A stretch of DNA of 64,000 nt from Plasticicumulans acidivorans (GTDB taxonomy: Bacteria > Pseudomonadota > Gammaproteobacteria > Competibacterales > Competibacteraceae), in the NCBI RefSeq assembly GCF_003182095.1, contig NZ_QGTJ01000013.1:57217-121216 (forward strand), read 5' to 3'. Of this stretch, positions 25,323-36,536 are shown piece by piece. Below the pieces are notes generated by a model. That model saw only the letters and a list, made by a program, of their open reading frames with translations. It did not search any database and was not told the origin of the DNA. Made by a program: the position numbers and the translations under genes. How positions within the stretch are numbered: position 1 is the stretch's first letter; the number at the start of each line of letters is the position of its first letter.

Positions 25323-27389
25323 TCAGCGACCGCTGCCGCGCAGAGCAACGAAGTCGCCGAGCACGCGTGTCGCCTCGTCGAGGAACGGGTCCGGCCCGTC
25401 CTTGCGCGGCGTGTCCTCGCCGCCATCGCTGTCGCCATCGAGCTGCGCGCGCCCGGCACGGCTCTTCAGACGGGCGCGGGCAGCGTCGTGCTCGGCACGG
25501 CGCTCGCTTTCCAGCAGTGAAACGCGGGTGCGCTTGCGCAGTTCGCGGGCGTATTCGAGGTCCTGCTTGAGATCCTGATAGGCCTGATCGTGGGCGACCC
25601 GGCTGTCATGCAGGTTCATCAGCTCCGGCACCATATCGTTGACGTGACCGAACAGCTTGTAGCGCGTCGCGGCAATCTCGTCCCAGGGCATCGCGTGCTC
25701 CTGCGCACCCTCGCCGACTTCGTCTTCGCCGAAGGCGACCGGGAAGCCGATGTCCGGATGCACGCCGCGATGCTGCGTGCTCGAACCGTTGACGCGGTAG
25801 AACTTGGCGATCGTCAGCTTGAGCTGGCCGAGCTTGTCCTTGATCTGCGGCAGAAAGCGGCCGAGCTCGATCAGCGTCTGCACCGTGCCCTTGCCGAAGG
25901 TCGGCTCGCCGATGATCAGGCCGCGGCCGTAGTCCTGAATCGCACCGGCGAAAATCTCCGAGGCCGAGGCGCTGAAGCGGTCGGTGAGCACTGCCAGCGG
26001 GCCACCGTAGACCAGATCCGGGTCCGGGTCGTTTTCGAGCTGCACCTTGCCCTTGCTGTCGCGCACCTGCACCACCGGCCCCTCGGTGATGAACAGGCCG
26101 GTCAGTTCGACGGCCTCCTGCAGCGAACCGCCGCCGTTCTGGCGCAGGTCGATGACCACGCCGTCGACCTTCTGCTGTTCGAGCTCGTGCAGCAGCCGGC
26201 GCACGTCGCGCGTGGTGCTGCGATAGTCGGCATCGCCGCGCTGGGCCGCGGCGAAGTCGATGTAGAAGGTCGGGATGGTGATGACGCCGATGTGCTGCTC
26301 GACGCCGTCACGCATGAAGGTCTTGATCTGGCTCTTCGCCGCCTGTTCTTCGAGCTGGATCTTGTTGCGCACCAGACGCACCAGCGCGCCGGCGCTGCCT
26401 GGCGGGTCCGCCGCCGGCACCACCTGCAGACGCACCACCGAACCGCGCTGGCCCCGGATCAGGTCGACGACGTCGTCGAGGCGCCAGCCGACGACATCGG
26501 TCATCGCGCTGTCGTCGCCCTGCCCGACGGCGACGATGCGATCCTTCGGCTTGATCAGCTTGGACATGTCGGCCGGGCCGCCGGGCACCAGCTCGACGAC
26601 GACGGTTTCTTCATCTTCCAGGCGCAGCACCGCACCGATGCCCTCCAGCGACAGGCGCATCTGGATGTTGAAGTTCTCCGAGCTGCGCGGGCTGAGGTAG
26701 GAGGTGTGCGGGTCGAACACGCCGGTGATCGCGTTCATGTAGGCCTGGAACACGTCCTCCGGCTCGGCCTGACCGGCGCGGCGCAGGCGGCCTTCATAGC
26801 GCCGGCGCAGCGTCTCGCGGGCCGCTGTCTCGTCCTTGCCGGCGAGCATCAGGTTCAGCGTCTCGTGCTTGAGACGCTTGCGCCAGATCTCGTCGAGTTC
26901 GGCCGTGGTGGTCGCCCACGGCGCCTTCTTGCGGTCGAGCTCGATGCTCTCGCGCACGCTGAAGTCGAACGGGTGCGAGAGCACCTCGCGGGCATGCTGC
27001 GTGCGCTCCAGCAACCGCTGCTGGTAGCGGTTGTAGATCTCGAACGCCGCGCCAAGGCGACCGTTGCGCAGATCGTCGTCGAGCTTCGTGCGGTACTTCT
27101 CGAAATCAGCGACGTCGCTGGCGAGAAAGTAGCTGCGGCTGAAGTCGAGGGCCGCCAGGTAGTCGTCGAAGGCGGCGCTGGAAAGTGCGTCGTCGAGCTT
27201 GATGCGACGGTAGTGGTACTGCGACAGCAGCCCCGCTACCGCCTGCTCGACGCGCGCCTCGCTGGCGGTCGGCGACAGCGGCGGCAGGCTTGTGGGCAGC
27301 GGCTGGGTGTCGTTGTTGGTGACCGCCGCGCAGGCCACGAACGAAAACGGCAACAGCAGCCCCGCAAGAAACAGGCGACGCAATCCCAT
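25323..27389 (-). CDS. prc: tail-specific carboxy-terminal processing protease Prc
   Basis: 688 residues from ATG 27389 (MGLRRLFLAGLLLPFSFVAC). Residues 1-20 are a signal sequence with a possible lipobox (FVAC), so it may be a lipoprotein. The PDZ domain lies at about 225-320 (LVPGGPADMSKLIKPKDRI). The S41 catalytic Ser-Lys pair is seen as RFSASASEIFAG (near 474) and EPTFGKGTVQ (near 498), and a long C-terminal DUF3340 helical region is present. Prc is a periplasmic protease that cuts proteins with nonpolar C-termini, such as penicillin-binding protein 3 and MepS in E. coli. The NYN gene ends 10 bases upstream, suggesting cotranscription. Confidence 0.95.
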   Translation of the reverse strand: MGLRRLFLAGLLLPFSFVACAAVTNNDTQPLPTSLPPLSPTASEARVEQAVAGLLSQYHYRRIKLDDALSSAAFDDYLAALDFSRSYFLASDVADFEKYRTKLDDDLRNGRLGAAFEIYNRYQQRLLERTQHAREVLSHPFDFSVRESIELDRKKAPWATTTAELDEIWRKRLKHETLNLMLAGKDETAARETLRRRYEGRLRRAGQAEPEDVFQAYMNAITGVFDPHTSYLSPRSSENFNIQMRLSLEGIGAVLRLEDEETVVVELVPGGPADMSKLIKPKDRIVAVGQGDDSAMTDVVGWRLDDVVDLIRGQRGSVVRLQVVPAADPPGSAGALVRLVRNKIQLEEQAAKSQIKTFMRDGVEQHIGVITIPTFYIDFAAAQRGDADYRSTTRDVRRLLHELEQQKVDGVVIDLRQNGGGSLQEAVELTGLFITEGPVVQVRDSKGKVQLENDPDPDLVYGGPLAVLTDRFSASASEIFAGAIQDYGRGLIIGEPTFGKGTVQTLIELGRFLPQIKDKLGQLKLTIAKFYRVNGSSTQHRGVHPDIGFPVAFGEDEVGEGAQEHAMPWDEIAATRYKLFGHVNDMVPELMNLHDSRVAHDQAYQDLKQDLEYARELRKRTRVSLLESERRAEHDAARARLKSRAGRAQLDGDSDGGEDTPRKDGPDPFLDEATRVLGDFVALRGSGR

Positions 27390-27399
27390 TGTCAGGAAC

Positions 27400-28377
27400 T
27401 CACTCGGAAGTGGGGGAGGTATCGGAATCGTCGATGTCATCATCGGACGCCTCGTCATCGGCGTCGATGTCATCGTCGTCCATTTCCGCAGAGACCGCAC
27501 CACCGTTACCAGTGTTCCAGCGCCCGCGTGCATTGCGCTCCGGCAGCGAGATCGGATGCACCAGCGCGATCTCGGTGGCCACCGGCTGCTTGCCGTTGGG
27601 CTCGGCCAGCGTGAACTCGAAAATGTGGTTGCGCGACGGCAACTTCATCAGGTTGAAGCCTTCCGGCAGGCTCGAATCGTGGAAGAAAGCGGTGCGGTAC
27701 GGCGACTCCGGATCGCGTGAATCGGTCTTCCACAGGTACTGCGTGTTCTGCACCAGAAAACGCATGAAGCCGAAGCCCTTGTTGTCGTCGTGGTGATAGC
27801 AGTAACCGCGCACCCGCGAGCCGATCTCGCCCCACGCGGCATTGCCGTTGTCACCGCGCGCCGGCAGCAGGCCGGGGATCAGATAGCCGGAAATGAACAG
27901 ATCGGCCTCGCGGCGCAGGTCCTCGGAAATATTGTCGAAACCGATGACCTCGACACGCAGGCCCTTGTTCTGCAGGGCACGCACGACCTGGACGAAATCC
28001 CCGTCGCCGGTCACCAGCACGACGCGGTCGAGGTTCTGCGACTGCAGCAGCAGGTCCACCGCCATGTCCAGATCGGCATTGGCCTTGCCGTAACGGGTAC
28101 CGGATTCGTCCTCGTACCACTTGACCTTCTTTTCGATGACTTTGTAACCGAGCTCGCGCAATGCTGCCTGGTAGGCACGCATGCGCTCGCGATAGCTGTG
28201 ATTGTTGTGGGCGCGATCTTCGTCGAAAGTGAGGTAAACGTTGAGGCGCAGGGCCTCGGCCAGATCCCTGCACGCGAAATCGCGCAGGACGTCGAACTGC
28301 ATGCGGCTGCCGCCGTTACGAGTGATATTGGCGGCGTCGACATAGACACCAACTTTAGCGTGAGACTTGAAATTCAC
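27400..28377 (-). CDS. NYN (LabA/DUF88) nuclease-like protein with cold-shock-like domain and acidic tail
   Basis: 325 residues from GTG 28377, with GGAG seven bases upstream. The NYN domain (about 5-165) holds the acidic residues of the PIN-like fold: VGVYVDAAN, ADLDMAVDLL and VTGDGDFVQVV. It is followed at about 185-280 by a region with GYCYHHDDNKGFGFMRFL that reads as a cold-shock/OB nucleic-acid-binding domain. The last 25 residues are almost all Asp, Glu and Ser. NYN proteins are predicted or proven RNases. The added OB-like domain points to RNA as the substrate, and the acidic tail may block or recruit partners. Its target is unknown. Confidence 0.85.
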   Translation of the reverse strand: MNFKSHAKVGVYVDAANITRNGGSRMQFDVLRDFACRDLAEALRLNVYLTFDEDRAHNNHSYRERMRAYQAALRELGYKVIEKKVKWYEDESGTRYGKANADLDMAVDLLLQSQNLDRVVLVTGDGDFVQVVRALQNKGLRVEVIGFDNISEDLRREADLFISGYLIPGLLPARGDNGNAAWGEIGSRVRGYCYHHDDNKGFGFMRFLVQNTQYLWKTDSRDPESPYRTAFFHDSSLPEGFNLMKLPSRNHIFEFTLAEPNGKQPVATEIALVHPISLPERNARGRWNTGNGGAVSAEMDDDDIDADDEASDDDIDDSDTSPTSE

Positions 28378-28877
28378 TGATGGACTCCGATTTCCCCGCT
28401 TCGGCGGGGTCCTGCCAACTTATGGGGGGTACAACGAAACAAATGATGCGATCAATGCAAGTGCCGGCGGCACGGGAAGTATTGTCTCAGAAAGCAACCC
28501 GCCCCGCCCGGACTGCGTCAAGCGATCCATCGTCGAAACGGCTCACGTTCAGGCCACACGCACCGCTGAGAAAGCGGTCTCCCCTGTCGCGCAGGCGGAG
28601 CGCAGCACTTCAGCTTCGGGAGGGTTGTGCGGGCGACGCGATGCGCCTTCAAGCACAGCGCCAGTATCGCAACGACGGCAAACGGCACCCGCTTGTATCA
28701 CCGATCACCGGCAGGGCTCCTGCCCGCCGCCGCCGGTCGAGCAATCTTCGTGTCGCCTGCATCGTCCTTGCGTCTCCGCTGCGTCCTGCCCTGACCGGCA
28801 AGCCCAAACGACACGGCGCCCGCTGGGGGCGCCGTGAGGACAGACTGTAAGACAGTCGCTGCGTCGGCAACGGTAAA
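28378..28877. other. 500-bp intergenic region, mostly unexplained
   Basis: Gap between the NYN gene (start 28377, minus) and sufT (stop 28878, minus). Open frames on the plus strand (up to 156 codons) have unconvincing composition, no ribosome binding site and mutually overlapping frames, so none is called. I looked for RNase P, SRP and 6S RNA signatures and saw none. Near the SUF end are two hairpins (28813-28835, 28843-28857). The stretch at 28420-28500 is less GC-rich and may hold the NYN promoter. Confidence 0.5.
28813..28857 (-). terminator. paired hairpins downstream of the SUF operon
   Basis: ACGGCGCCC (28813-28821) pairs with GGGCGCCGT (28827-28835). GACTGT (28843-28848) pairs with ACAGTC (28852-28857) around AAG. 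On the minus strand they follow the sufT stop by 20-65 bases. The U-tract after the stronger hairpin is poor (TGTCGTTT). Confidence 0.5.
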
Positions 28878-29213
28878 TCAGAGCAAATTCAGCTCAAGCC
28901 GCGCGCGTGGCGAGATCATTTCCTGATTCCACGGCGGCTCCCAGACCAGCTCGACGTCGACGTCGTCGATGCCCTCGACGCCGCGCACGGCGTTCTGCAC
29001 CCATTCCGGCATCGAGCCGGCGACCGGGCAGGCCGGCGCCGTCAGCGTCATGCTGATCTTGGCGTAGCGCCTGGCCTCGTCGATCTGCATACCGTAGACC
29101 AGCCCGAGTTCCCAGATGTCGACCGGAATCTCGGGGTCGTAGACGGTCTTCAGCGCGCTGATGACGCGGTTTTCGATATCGCTGCGCTCGGCAGGCTGCA
29201 TCACGCTGCTCAT
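28878..29213 (-). CDS. sufT: SufT, Fe-S cluster maturation factor (MIP18/DUF59)
   Basis: 111 residues. YDPEIPVDIWELGLVYG and MTLTAPACPVAGSMPEWV (with the conserved cysteine) are the MIP18/DUF59 motifs. It helps deliver iron-sulfur clusters to client proteins. It is the last gene of sufBCDSUT, four bases after sufU. Length equals the single-domain SufT type. Confidence 0.93.
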   Translation of the reverse strand: MSSVMQPAERSDIENRVISALKTVYDPEIPVDIWELGLVYGMQIDEARRYAKISMTLTAPACPVAGSMPEWVQNAVRGVEGIDDVDVELVWEPPWNQEMISPRARLELNLL

Positions 29214-29217
29214 CGGC

Positions 29218-29658
29218 CTACTCCGTCGCCACGCTCTGCTGATGGGCGAGCGCGGCCTTGAGTGCGTGCCAGGCCAGCGTCGCGCACTTGACCCGGCTCG
29301 GGTAGTCGCGCACGCCGGCGAGCACGCTGAGCTTGCCCAGCCCTTCCGGCAGCGGACCGTCGGTGGTCACCAGGTCATGGAACTTGGTGAACAGCGGCTC
29401 GACCTCATCGATGCGCTTGCCCTTGAGTGCCTCGGTCATCATCGAGGCCGAGGCGGTCGAGATCGCGCAGCCCTGGCCCTGGAAGGAAAGGTCGCGGATG
29501 ACATCGCCTTCAACGTCGAGGTAGACGGTCAGGCGGTCGCCGCACAGCGGGTTGAAACCTTCGGCGTGATGGGTCGCCGGATCGACGACGCGGAAGTTCC
29601 GCGGCCGTTTGTTGTGATCGAGGATGACTTCCTGATAGAGATCGCGCAGATCGCTCAT
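29218..29658 (-). CDS. sufU: SufU, zinc-dependent sulfurtransferase/scaffold
   Basis: 146 residues. The three conserved cysteines appear in FNPLCGDRL, GQGCAIS and RVKCATLAW, with the SufU-type aspartate after the first. SufU takes sulfur from SufS and passes it on, replacing SufE, which is absent here. It lies between sufS and sufT in the operon. Confidence 0.94.
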   Translation of the reverse strand: MSDLRDLYQEVILDHNKRPRNFRVVDPATHHAEGFNPLCGDRLTVYLDVEGDVIRDLSFQGQGCAISTASASMMTEALKGKRIDEVEPLFTKFHDLVTTDGPLPEGLGKLSVLAGVRDYPSRVKCATLAWHALKAALAHQQSVATE

Positions 29659-29677
29659 GTGTTTGAATCCTTGGGCT

Positions 29678-30925
29678 TCAGCCGAACCAGTGGCGGACTT
29701 TCTCGACGGCGGCGACGAGCGCGTCGACGTCAGCCAGGGTGTTGTACACGCCGAACGAGGCGCGGGCCGTGGCGGGAACCTCGAAGCGGTCCATCAGCGG
29801 CTGAGCGCAATGATGCCCGACGCGCACGGCCACGCCCTCGCCATCGAGGATCGTGCCGATGTCGTGCGGGTGCACGCCGTCCATGACGAAGGACACCACG
29901 CCGGCCTTGCCGGGAGCGGTGCCGATCAGACGCACGCCGGGGACTTCACCGAGGCGCTGCATCGTGTATTCGGTCAGCGCGTGCTCGTGGGCGGCGACGA
30001 CGTCGAGGCCGATCGCCTCGACCCACTCGATCGCCGCGCCGCAGCCGATGACGCCGGCGATGTCCGGCGTGCCGGCCTCGAAGCGCTCCGGCGCATCGGC
30101 GAAGGTCGAGCCCTTGAAGCTGACGCGGCGGATCATGCCGCCGCCGCCCTGATACGGCGGCATGCCGGCGAGCAGCTCGCGGCGGCCGTAGAGCGCGCCG
30201 ACGCCGCTCGGTCCGTAGACCTTGTGCGAGGAGAAGCAATAGAAGTCGCAGCCCAGCGCCTGCACGTCGACCGCCAGGTGCGGCACGCCCTGGGCACCGT
30301 CGACCAGCACCGGGATGCCGCGCGCGTGCGCCGCGGCGACGATCTCGGCGACCGGCAGCAGGGTGCCGAGCACGTTGGAGACATGGGCGATGGCGATGAA
30401 CCGGGTGCGCTCAGTGATGCAGGCGACGAAGGCATCGACGTCGACCTCGCCGCGGTCGCTGATCGGCGCGGCGACCACCTTCGCCCCCTTCTCGGCGGCG
30501 ACCAGCTGCCAGGGCACGATGTTCGAATGGTGCTCCAGCTCGGTGACTAGGATCTCGTCACCGGCGTGCAGCCGCGGCCGCACGAAGCTGTGGGCAACCA
30601 GATTGGTGGCCTCAGTGGTGCCGCGCAGGAAGATCACGTCATGCGCGTGCGGCGCATTCAGGAAACGCGCGACGGTGTCACGGGCGCGCTCGAAAGCGGC
30701 CGTCGAGCGCTCCGAGAGCGTGTGCACGCCGCGGTGGATGTTCGAGTAGTAATGGCGGTAGCAGTCGGTGACCGCCTGGATCACCACCTCCGGCTTCTGT
30801 GCCGAGGCCGCGCTGTCGAGGTAGACCAGCGGCTTGCCGCGGATCGCCTGCGCCAGCACCGGAAACTGTGCGCGGATCGCCTCGACGTCGAACGCCGCGT
30901 CCGCGGTCTGCAGTTGTGCACTCAT
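29678..30925 (-). CDS. sufS: cysteine desulfurase SufS
   Basis: 415 residues. Two in-frame ATGs compete: 30931 overlaps the sufD stop, and 30925 is seven bases after GGAGG, so 30925 is preferred. It is a class II (SufS-type) PLP enzyme: the Schiff-base lysine is in FSSHKVYGPSGVGALYG and the active cysteine in RVGHHCAQP near 372. It mobilises sulfur from cysteine for cluster assembly, with SufU as acceptor encoded next. Confidence 0.96.
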   Translation of the reverse strand: MSAQLQTADAAFDVEAIRAQFPVLAQAIRGKPLVYLDSAASAQKPEVVIQAVTDCYRHYYSNIHRGVHTLSERSTAAFERARDTVARFLNAPHAHDVIFLRGTTEATNLVAHSFVRPRLHAGDEILVTELEHHSNIVPWQLVAAEKGAKVVAAPISDRGEVDVDAFVACITERTRFIAIAHVSNVLGTLLPVAEIVAAAHARGIPVLVDGAQGVPHLAVDVQALGCDFYCFSSHKVYGPSGVGALYGRRELLAGMPPYQGGGGMIRRVSFKGSTFADAPERFEAGTPDIAGVIGCGAAIEWVEAIGLDVVAAHEHALTEYTMQRLGEVPGVRLIGTAPGKAGVVSFVMDGVHPHDIGTILDGEGVAVRVGHHCAQPLMDRFEVPATARASFGVYNTLADVDALVAAVEKVRHWFG

Positions 30926-30927
30926 GC

Positions 30928-32235
30928 TCATGCCTCCAGCCAGGCGTCGATGCGCGCTTCGAGGCGTTCGCGCCAGCCCGCATCGTCGAGTCCATCGAGG
31001 AATTCACCGGCGAAGGCGCGCACCAGCAGCGCCTTGGCCTCGGCTTCGCCGATGCCGCGGCTGCGCAGGTAGAACAGCGCCGTCTCGTCGAGCTCGCCGA
31101 CGGTGGCGCCGTGCGCGCACTTGACGTCATCGGCGAAGATTTCCAGCCGCGGCATCGCCTGTGCCTGGGCCATGCGCGCCAGCAGCAGGTTGCGGCACTG
31201 CTGCTGCGCGTCGGTCTTCTGCGCATCCTGCTCGACGCGGATCAGGCCATCGAAGACATGCCGCGACTTGCCCTTGAGCACGCCGCGGAACGTCTGCCGG
31301 CTCTCGCCGTGAGCGACCGCGTGACGCACCGTCAGGTGGCTGTCGAGCAGCTGGCCGTCGGCAGCCAGCGCCAGGCCTTCGAGCGTGGCATTGGCGCCCG
31401 CGCCGGCCAGCGTCAGCGTCAGGTCGACGCGGCCGATCAGCCCGCCGAGCATGCAGCGGTGCAGACTGGCCTGCGCCCCGGCCGCCAGCTCGGCATGCAC
31501 GCTGGCGAACTGCCAGGCGCTGCGCGACTCGTCCTGCAGCACGAAATGCCGGTACTGCGCGCCCTCGCCGAGACGGATCTCGGTGACAGGGTTGCTGAAG
31601 TAACGGCCGCGGCCGCGCTGCAGCTCGGTGACGCGGGCGTTCGCACCGGCTTCGAGCACCACCAGCAGGCGCGGATGCGCGGCGGTGTCCTCGCTGCTGA
31701 GCAGCGCGATCTCGATGGTCTCGTCGAGCTGTACGCCGGCGGCGACATGGACGACGACGCCGTCGGTAAAGTTCGCCGTGTTCAGCGCGCTGAACGGCTC
31801 GGCGTTCCACGCCGGCACGTCGCCGAGCGCGGCCAGCAGCTGCGGGCGCTCGGCGGCGACTTCGGCGAGCGGCGCGACGGTGACACCGGCCGGCAGCGCC
31901 GTGCGCCGCGACAGCGAAGGCACGTAATGGCCGTCGACCAGCACCAGGCGCAGCGCGCCGTCGAGCCCGTCGAGCAGCGCGGCATCGACCGGGCGTGGCG
32001 CCGCGGCGGCGGCGAACTCCTGGGCGCGGAAGCCGTTGAGATCGACCGTGCGCCAGACCTCCTGGCGGCGGTTGGGCAGGCCGCGCTGCAGCAGTTCGCC
32101 GCGGGCGCCGGCACGCAGCTCATCGAAGCGCAGCGGCGCCGGCAGTGCCGCCGCCAGCGCCTCGGCGCGGCCGAGCCAGTCAGTGGCGCAGCCGAGCGCA
32201 TCCGGCGCCGCGGCACGCTTTGCATCATCGCTCAT
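30928..32235 (-). CDS. sufD: Fe-S cluster assembly protein SufD
   Basis: 435 residues from ATG 32235 (MSDDAKRAAAPDALGC). Upstream codons in this frame belong to sufC sequence, so they were excluded. The SufB/SufD beta-helix core lies at about 130-400, with ALVDGHYVPSLS-like and LFYLRSRGIGEAEAKALLV stretches, the latter shared with SufB. SufD joins SufB and SufC in the SufBC2D scaffold complex and is needed for iron entry. It starts 10 bases after the sufC stop. Confidence 0.94.
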   Translation of the reverse strand: MSDDAKRAAAPDALGCATDWLGRAEALAAALPAPLRFDELRAGARGELLQRGLPNRRQEVWRTVDLNGFRAQEFAAAAAPRPVDAALLDGLDGALRLVLVDGHYVPSLSRRTALPAGVTVAPLAEVAAERPQLLAALGDVPAWNAEPFSALNTANFTDGVVVHVAAGVQLDETIEIALLSSEDTAAHPRLLVVLEAGANARVTELQRGRGRYFSNPVTEIRLGEGAQYRHFVLQDESRSAWQFASVHAELAAGAQASLHRCMLGGLIGRVDLTLTLAGAGANATLEGLALAADGQLLDSHLTVRHAVAHGESRQTFRGVLKGKSRHVFDGLIRVEQDAQKTDAQQQCRNLLLARMAQAQAMPRLEIFADDVKCAHGATVGELDETALFYLRSRGIGEAEAKALLVRAFAGEFLDGLDDAGWRERLEARIDAWLEA

Positions 32236-32245
32236 CGCCGCGCCC

Positions 32246-33016
<771 letters not shown>

Positions 33017-33082
33017 GATGGGCGAGTGATTCCGTGATGAACGCTGGCAATGTGCGGCTGGCGATGGCAATGGCGGCGGCGC

Positions 33083-34530
<1,448 letters not shown>

Positions 34531-34534
<4 letters not shown>

Positions 34535-35019
34535 GTTGCGGAACTCCTCGAAAGTTCGTGTGCGGCGTGAAAGACCAGCGGCACCACCTTGTCGCTCGGC
34601 CGGGTCAGATCGGCCAGCGTGACGCCTTCCAGCGCGGAACGGATCGCGCGGTTGATCGGCGCCCAGTGGCCGCTGAGATGGCAATGCGCGATGTGGTCGC
34701 AGGACTTGTGCTCCTCGCTCGGAGCCTGCGGCTCGATGACGCTGCAGTCGGTCAGCGCGATCGGGCCATCGATGACGGTGATGATGTCGGCCACGGTGAT
34801 CTCCGCCGGCCGGCGTGCCAGCGCGTAGCCGCCGTAGGCGCCGCGCTGCGAGCTGAGCAGACCGCCGCGCGTCATCGCCTTGAGGATCTTGCTGACCGTC
34901 GGCAGCGGCAGCCGGCCACGCTCGGCCAGCGCCGTCGCGCTCAGCGATACCCCGGGCTCGCGCGCGAGACACGACAACAGCACGATGCCGTAATCGGTCT
35001 CCTTGCTGATGCGGATCAT
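34531..35019 (-). CDS. Rrf2-family SUF operon regulator (SufR/IscR-like)
   Basis: 162 residues from ATG 35019, preceded by GGAGGTCC. The winged helix-turn-helix is at about 10-70 ([20 protein letters not shown]). Cysteines 92, 107 and 113 with nearby histidines ([11 protein letters not shown]) form a cluster-ligand site; the first is at the same position as C92 in IscR. It is the first gene of the operon and overlaps sufB. A [2Fe-2S]-sensing repressor that shuts the operon off when clusters are plentiful is the likely role. The inverted repeat 28 bases upstream is its probable operator. Confidence 0.92.
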
Positions 35020-35046
35020 CGGACCTCCGTGGCGGGTGGGATCAAT

Positions 35047-35065
35047 TAGCACCTGTTAAGTGCTA
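35047..35065 (-). promoter_or_regulatory. putative Rrf2-type operator of the SUF operon
   Basis: TAGCAC (35047-35052) and GTGCTA (35060-35065) are perfect arms with a 7-nt A+T-rich spacer, 28 bases before the regulator's start. Size and symmetry suit an Rrf2 dimer, though the sequence is not the IscR type 1 consensus. Confidence 0.65.
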
Positions 35066-35151
35066 TTTGCGCGCAGCATAGTTCCGCGCCCCGCTCCTTG
35101 GGAAGCCCCTGCGCGGGGTATCCCGCACCGGGTTGTTTCCCGCGGCCCGAT

Positions 35152-35646
35152 TCACGCAGGCGGCTGCCCCGCCGCGAGCAGCGCCGGCAGTGCCGCGAGC
35201 GCGTCGATCGCCTGCACACCGACGATCCGCGGTGCCGCGACGCGCAGCCACAGCGCCGACAGACCCGCCGCCTGCGCACCGAGCACGTCGGCCTGCAGAT
35301 CGTCACCGACCATCAGCACCGCCGCCGGCGGCAGACCGAGCTGCGCGCAGCAGGCGGCGAAGAACGCCGGCTCCGGCTTACGGCAGCCGAGCGCACGGGC
35401 GCAGAACACCGCATCAAGTGCATGCTCCAGGCCACCACGGCGCAGTGCGCGGCGGATCTGCGCCTCGTCGGAATCGGCGGCGTTGGTCGCCAGCGCCGTG
35501 CGCAGGCCGCGCCGGCGCAGCGCCGTCAGCGTCTCGGCGGCACCCGGCATCGGCTCGACCGCCGGCCAGTCGCACATCGGCCCGTGCTGAGCGGGCAGAT
35601 CGCGCATCAGCGTGTCGCCCCAGTCGAACAGCACCGCGCGGATCAT
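35152..35646 (-). CDS. HAD family hydrolase (subfamily IA)
   Basis: 164 residues from ATG 35646. Motif I is LFDWGDTLMRD, where the second aspartate is displaced by one residue as often seen in this group. Motif II is ALATNAADSD, the lysine of motif III lies in LGCRKPEPAFF, and motif IV is MVGDDLQADVLGA. It is a small cytoplasmic phosphatase with unknown substrate. Its start overlaps the EamA stop as ATGA, so the two genes are coupled. Confidence 0.88.
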   Translation of the reverse strand: MIRAVLFDWGDTLMRDLPAQHGPMCDWPAVEPMPGAAETLTALRRRGLRTALATNAADSDEAQIRRALRRGGLEHALDAVFCARALGCRKPEPAFFAACCAQLGLPPAAVLMVGDDLQADVLGAQAAGLSALWLRVAAPRIVGVQAIDALAALPALLAAGQPPA

Positions 35647-36536
35647 CGCCGCACCGGCCGGTTGGCGAGCCACACCGCCGCCGCGGTCAGCAGCATGCCG
35701 GCGAGCGCCACGCCGCCGAGGCGCTCGTCGAACAGCGCCCAGGCCATCAGCGCCGTCACCGCCGGCGTCAGGTAGAACAAGCTGGCGACGCGCGCCGCCT
35801 CGCCGCGGCGGATCAGCGTGTAGAGCAGGCCGACGGCACCGACCGACAGCACCAGCACCAGCCAGCCGAGAGCAAAGGCGAGTTCGCCGCTCCAGTGGAT
35901 CAGCCGCGTCTCGGTCAGCCAGGCCAACGCACCGAGCGCCAGCGCCGAGACGCCGTACTGCACGACCCCGCCGCTGCGCAGATCCATGCCGGCGCAGTGA
36001 CGTTTCTGCCAGAGCGTGCCGTAGGTAATCGTCAGCAGCGCGGCGAGCGCCGCCGCCAGCCCGGCCGGCGTGATGCGTCCGCCCCCGCTCTCGCGCCCGG
36101 CGATCACCAGCGCCACGCCGAGCAGGCCGAGCGCCAGCCCGGCCCACTGCGTGCGGCCGATGCGCTCGCCGAGCAGCGGCCCGGCCAGCGCCGCCGTCAG
36201 CAGCGGCTGCACGCCGACGATCAGCGCGACGATGCCGGCCGGCATGCCCTCGCCGACGGCATAGAACACACCGCCCAGATAGCCCGCCTGATTGAGCAGG
36301 CCGGCGAGTGCGATGCGGGCGACGAAGACCGGCTGCCGCGGCCACGGCGCCCCCGTCAGCAGCGCCACGACGAGCAGCAGCAGCGCGGCGATCAGCATGC
36401 GCAGCGCCAGAAAGGTGAATGGTTCGATATACGGCAGGCCGAGCTTGGCACCGAGAAAACCGGTGCTCCACAGCACGACGAACAGCGCCGGCATGGCGGC
36501 GGCGAAGGCCCGCTCAGCGGGGGTGGCGGCGGACAT
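35643..36536 (-). CDS. EamA/DMT family transporter
   Basis: 297 residues from ATG 36536 (MSAATPAERAF). Ten predicted membrane helices in two EamA repeats, with the usual VALIVGVQPLLTAALAGPLLGER-type motif at the end of the first repeat (seen as VQPLLTAAL then LLGERIG) and ALFDERLGG in the second. It is a drug/metabolite exporter of the inner membrane; substrate cannot be told. Confidence 0.88.
   Translation of the reverse strand: MSAATPAERAFAAAMPALFVVLWSTGFLGAKLGLPYIEPFTFLALRMLIAALLLLVVALLTGAPWPRQPVFVARIALAGLLNQAGYLGGVFYAVGEGMPAGIVALIVGVQPLLTAALAGPLLGERIGRTQWAGLALGLLGVALVIAGRESGGGRITPAGLAAALAALLTITYGTLWQKRHCAGMDLRSGGVVQYGVSALALGALAWLTETRLIHWSGELAFALGWLVLVLSVGAVGLLYTLIRRGEAARVASLFYLTPAVTALMAWALFDERLGGVALAGMLLTAAAVWLANRPVRR

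Noticed and set aside
28367..28850. two overlapping plus-strand frames of 156 codons in the NYN-SUF gap
   Set aside because: No ribosome binding site, no recognisable motif, and both frames are open equally, which points to base composition, not coding.
28843..28870. RNase P-like string (AGACAGTCGCTGCG)
   Set aside because: Only this short stretch resembles the start of rnpB; the conserved GAGGAAAGTCCGGGC core and the required length before sufT are missing.
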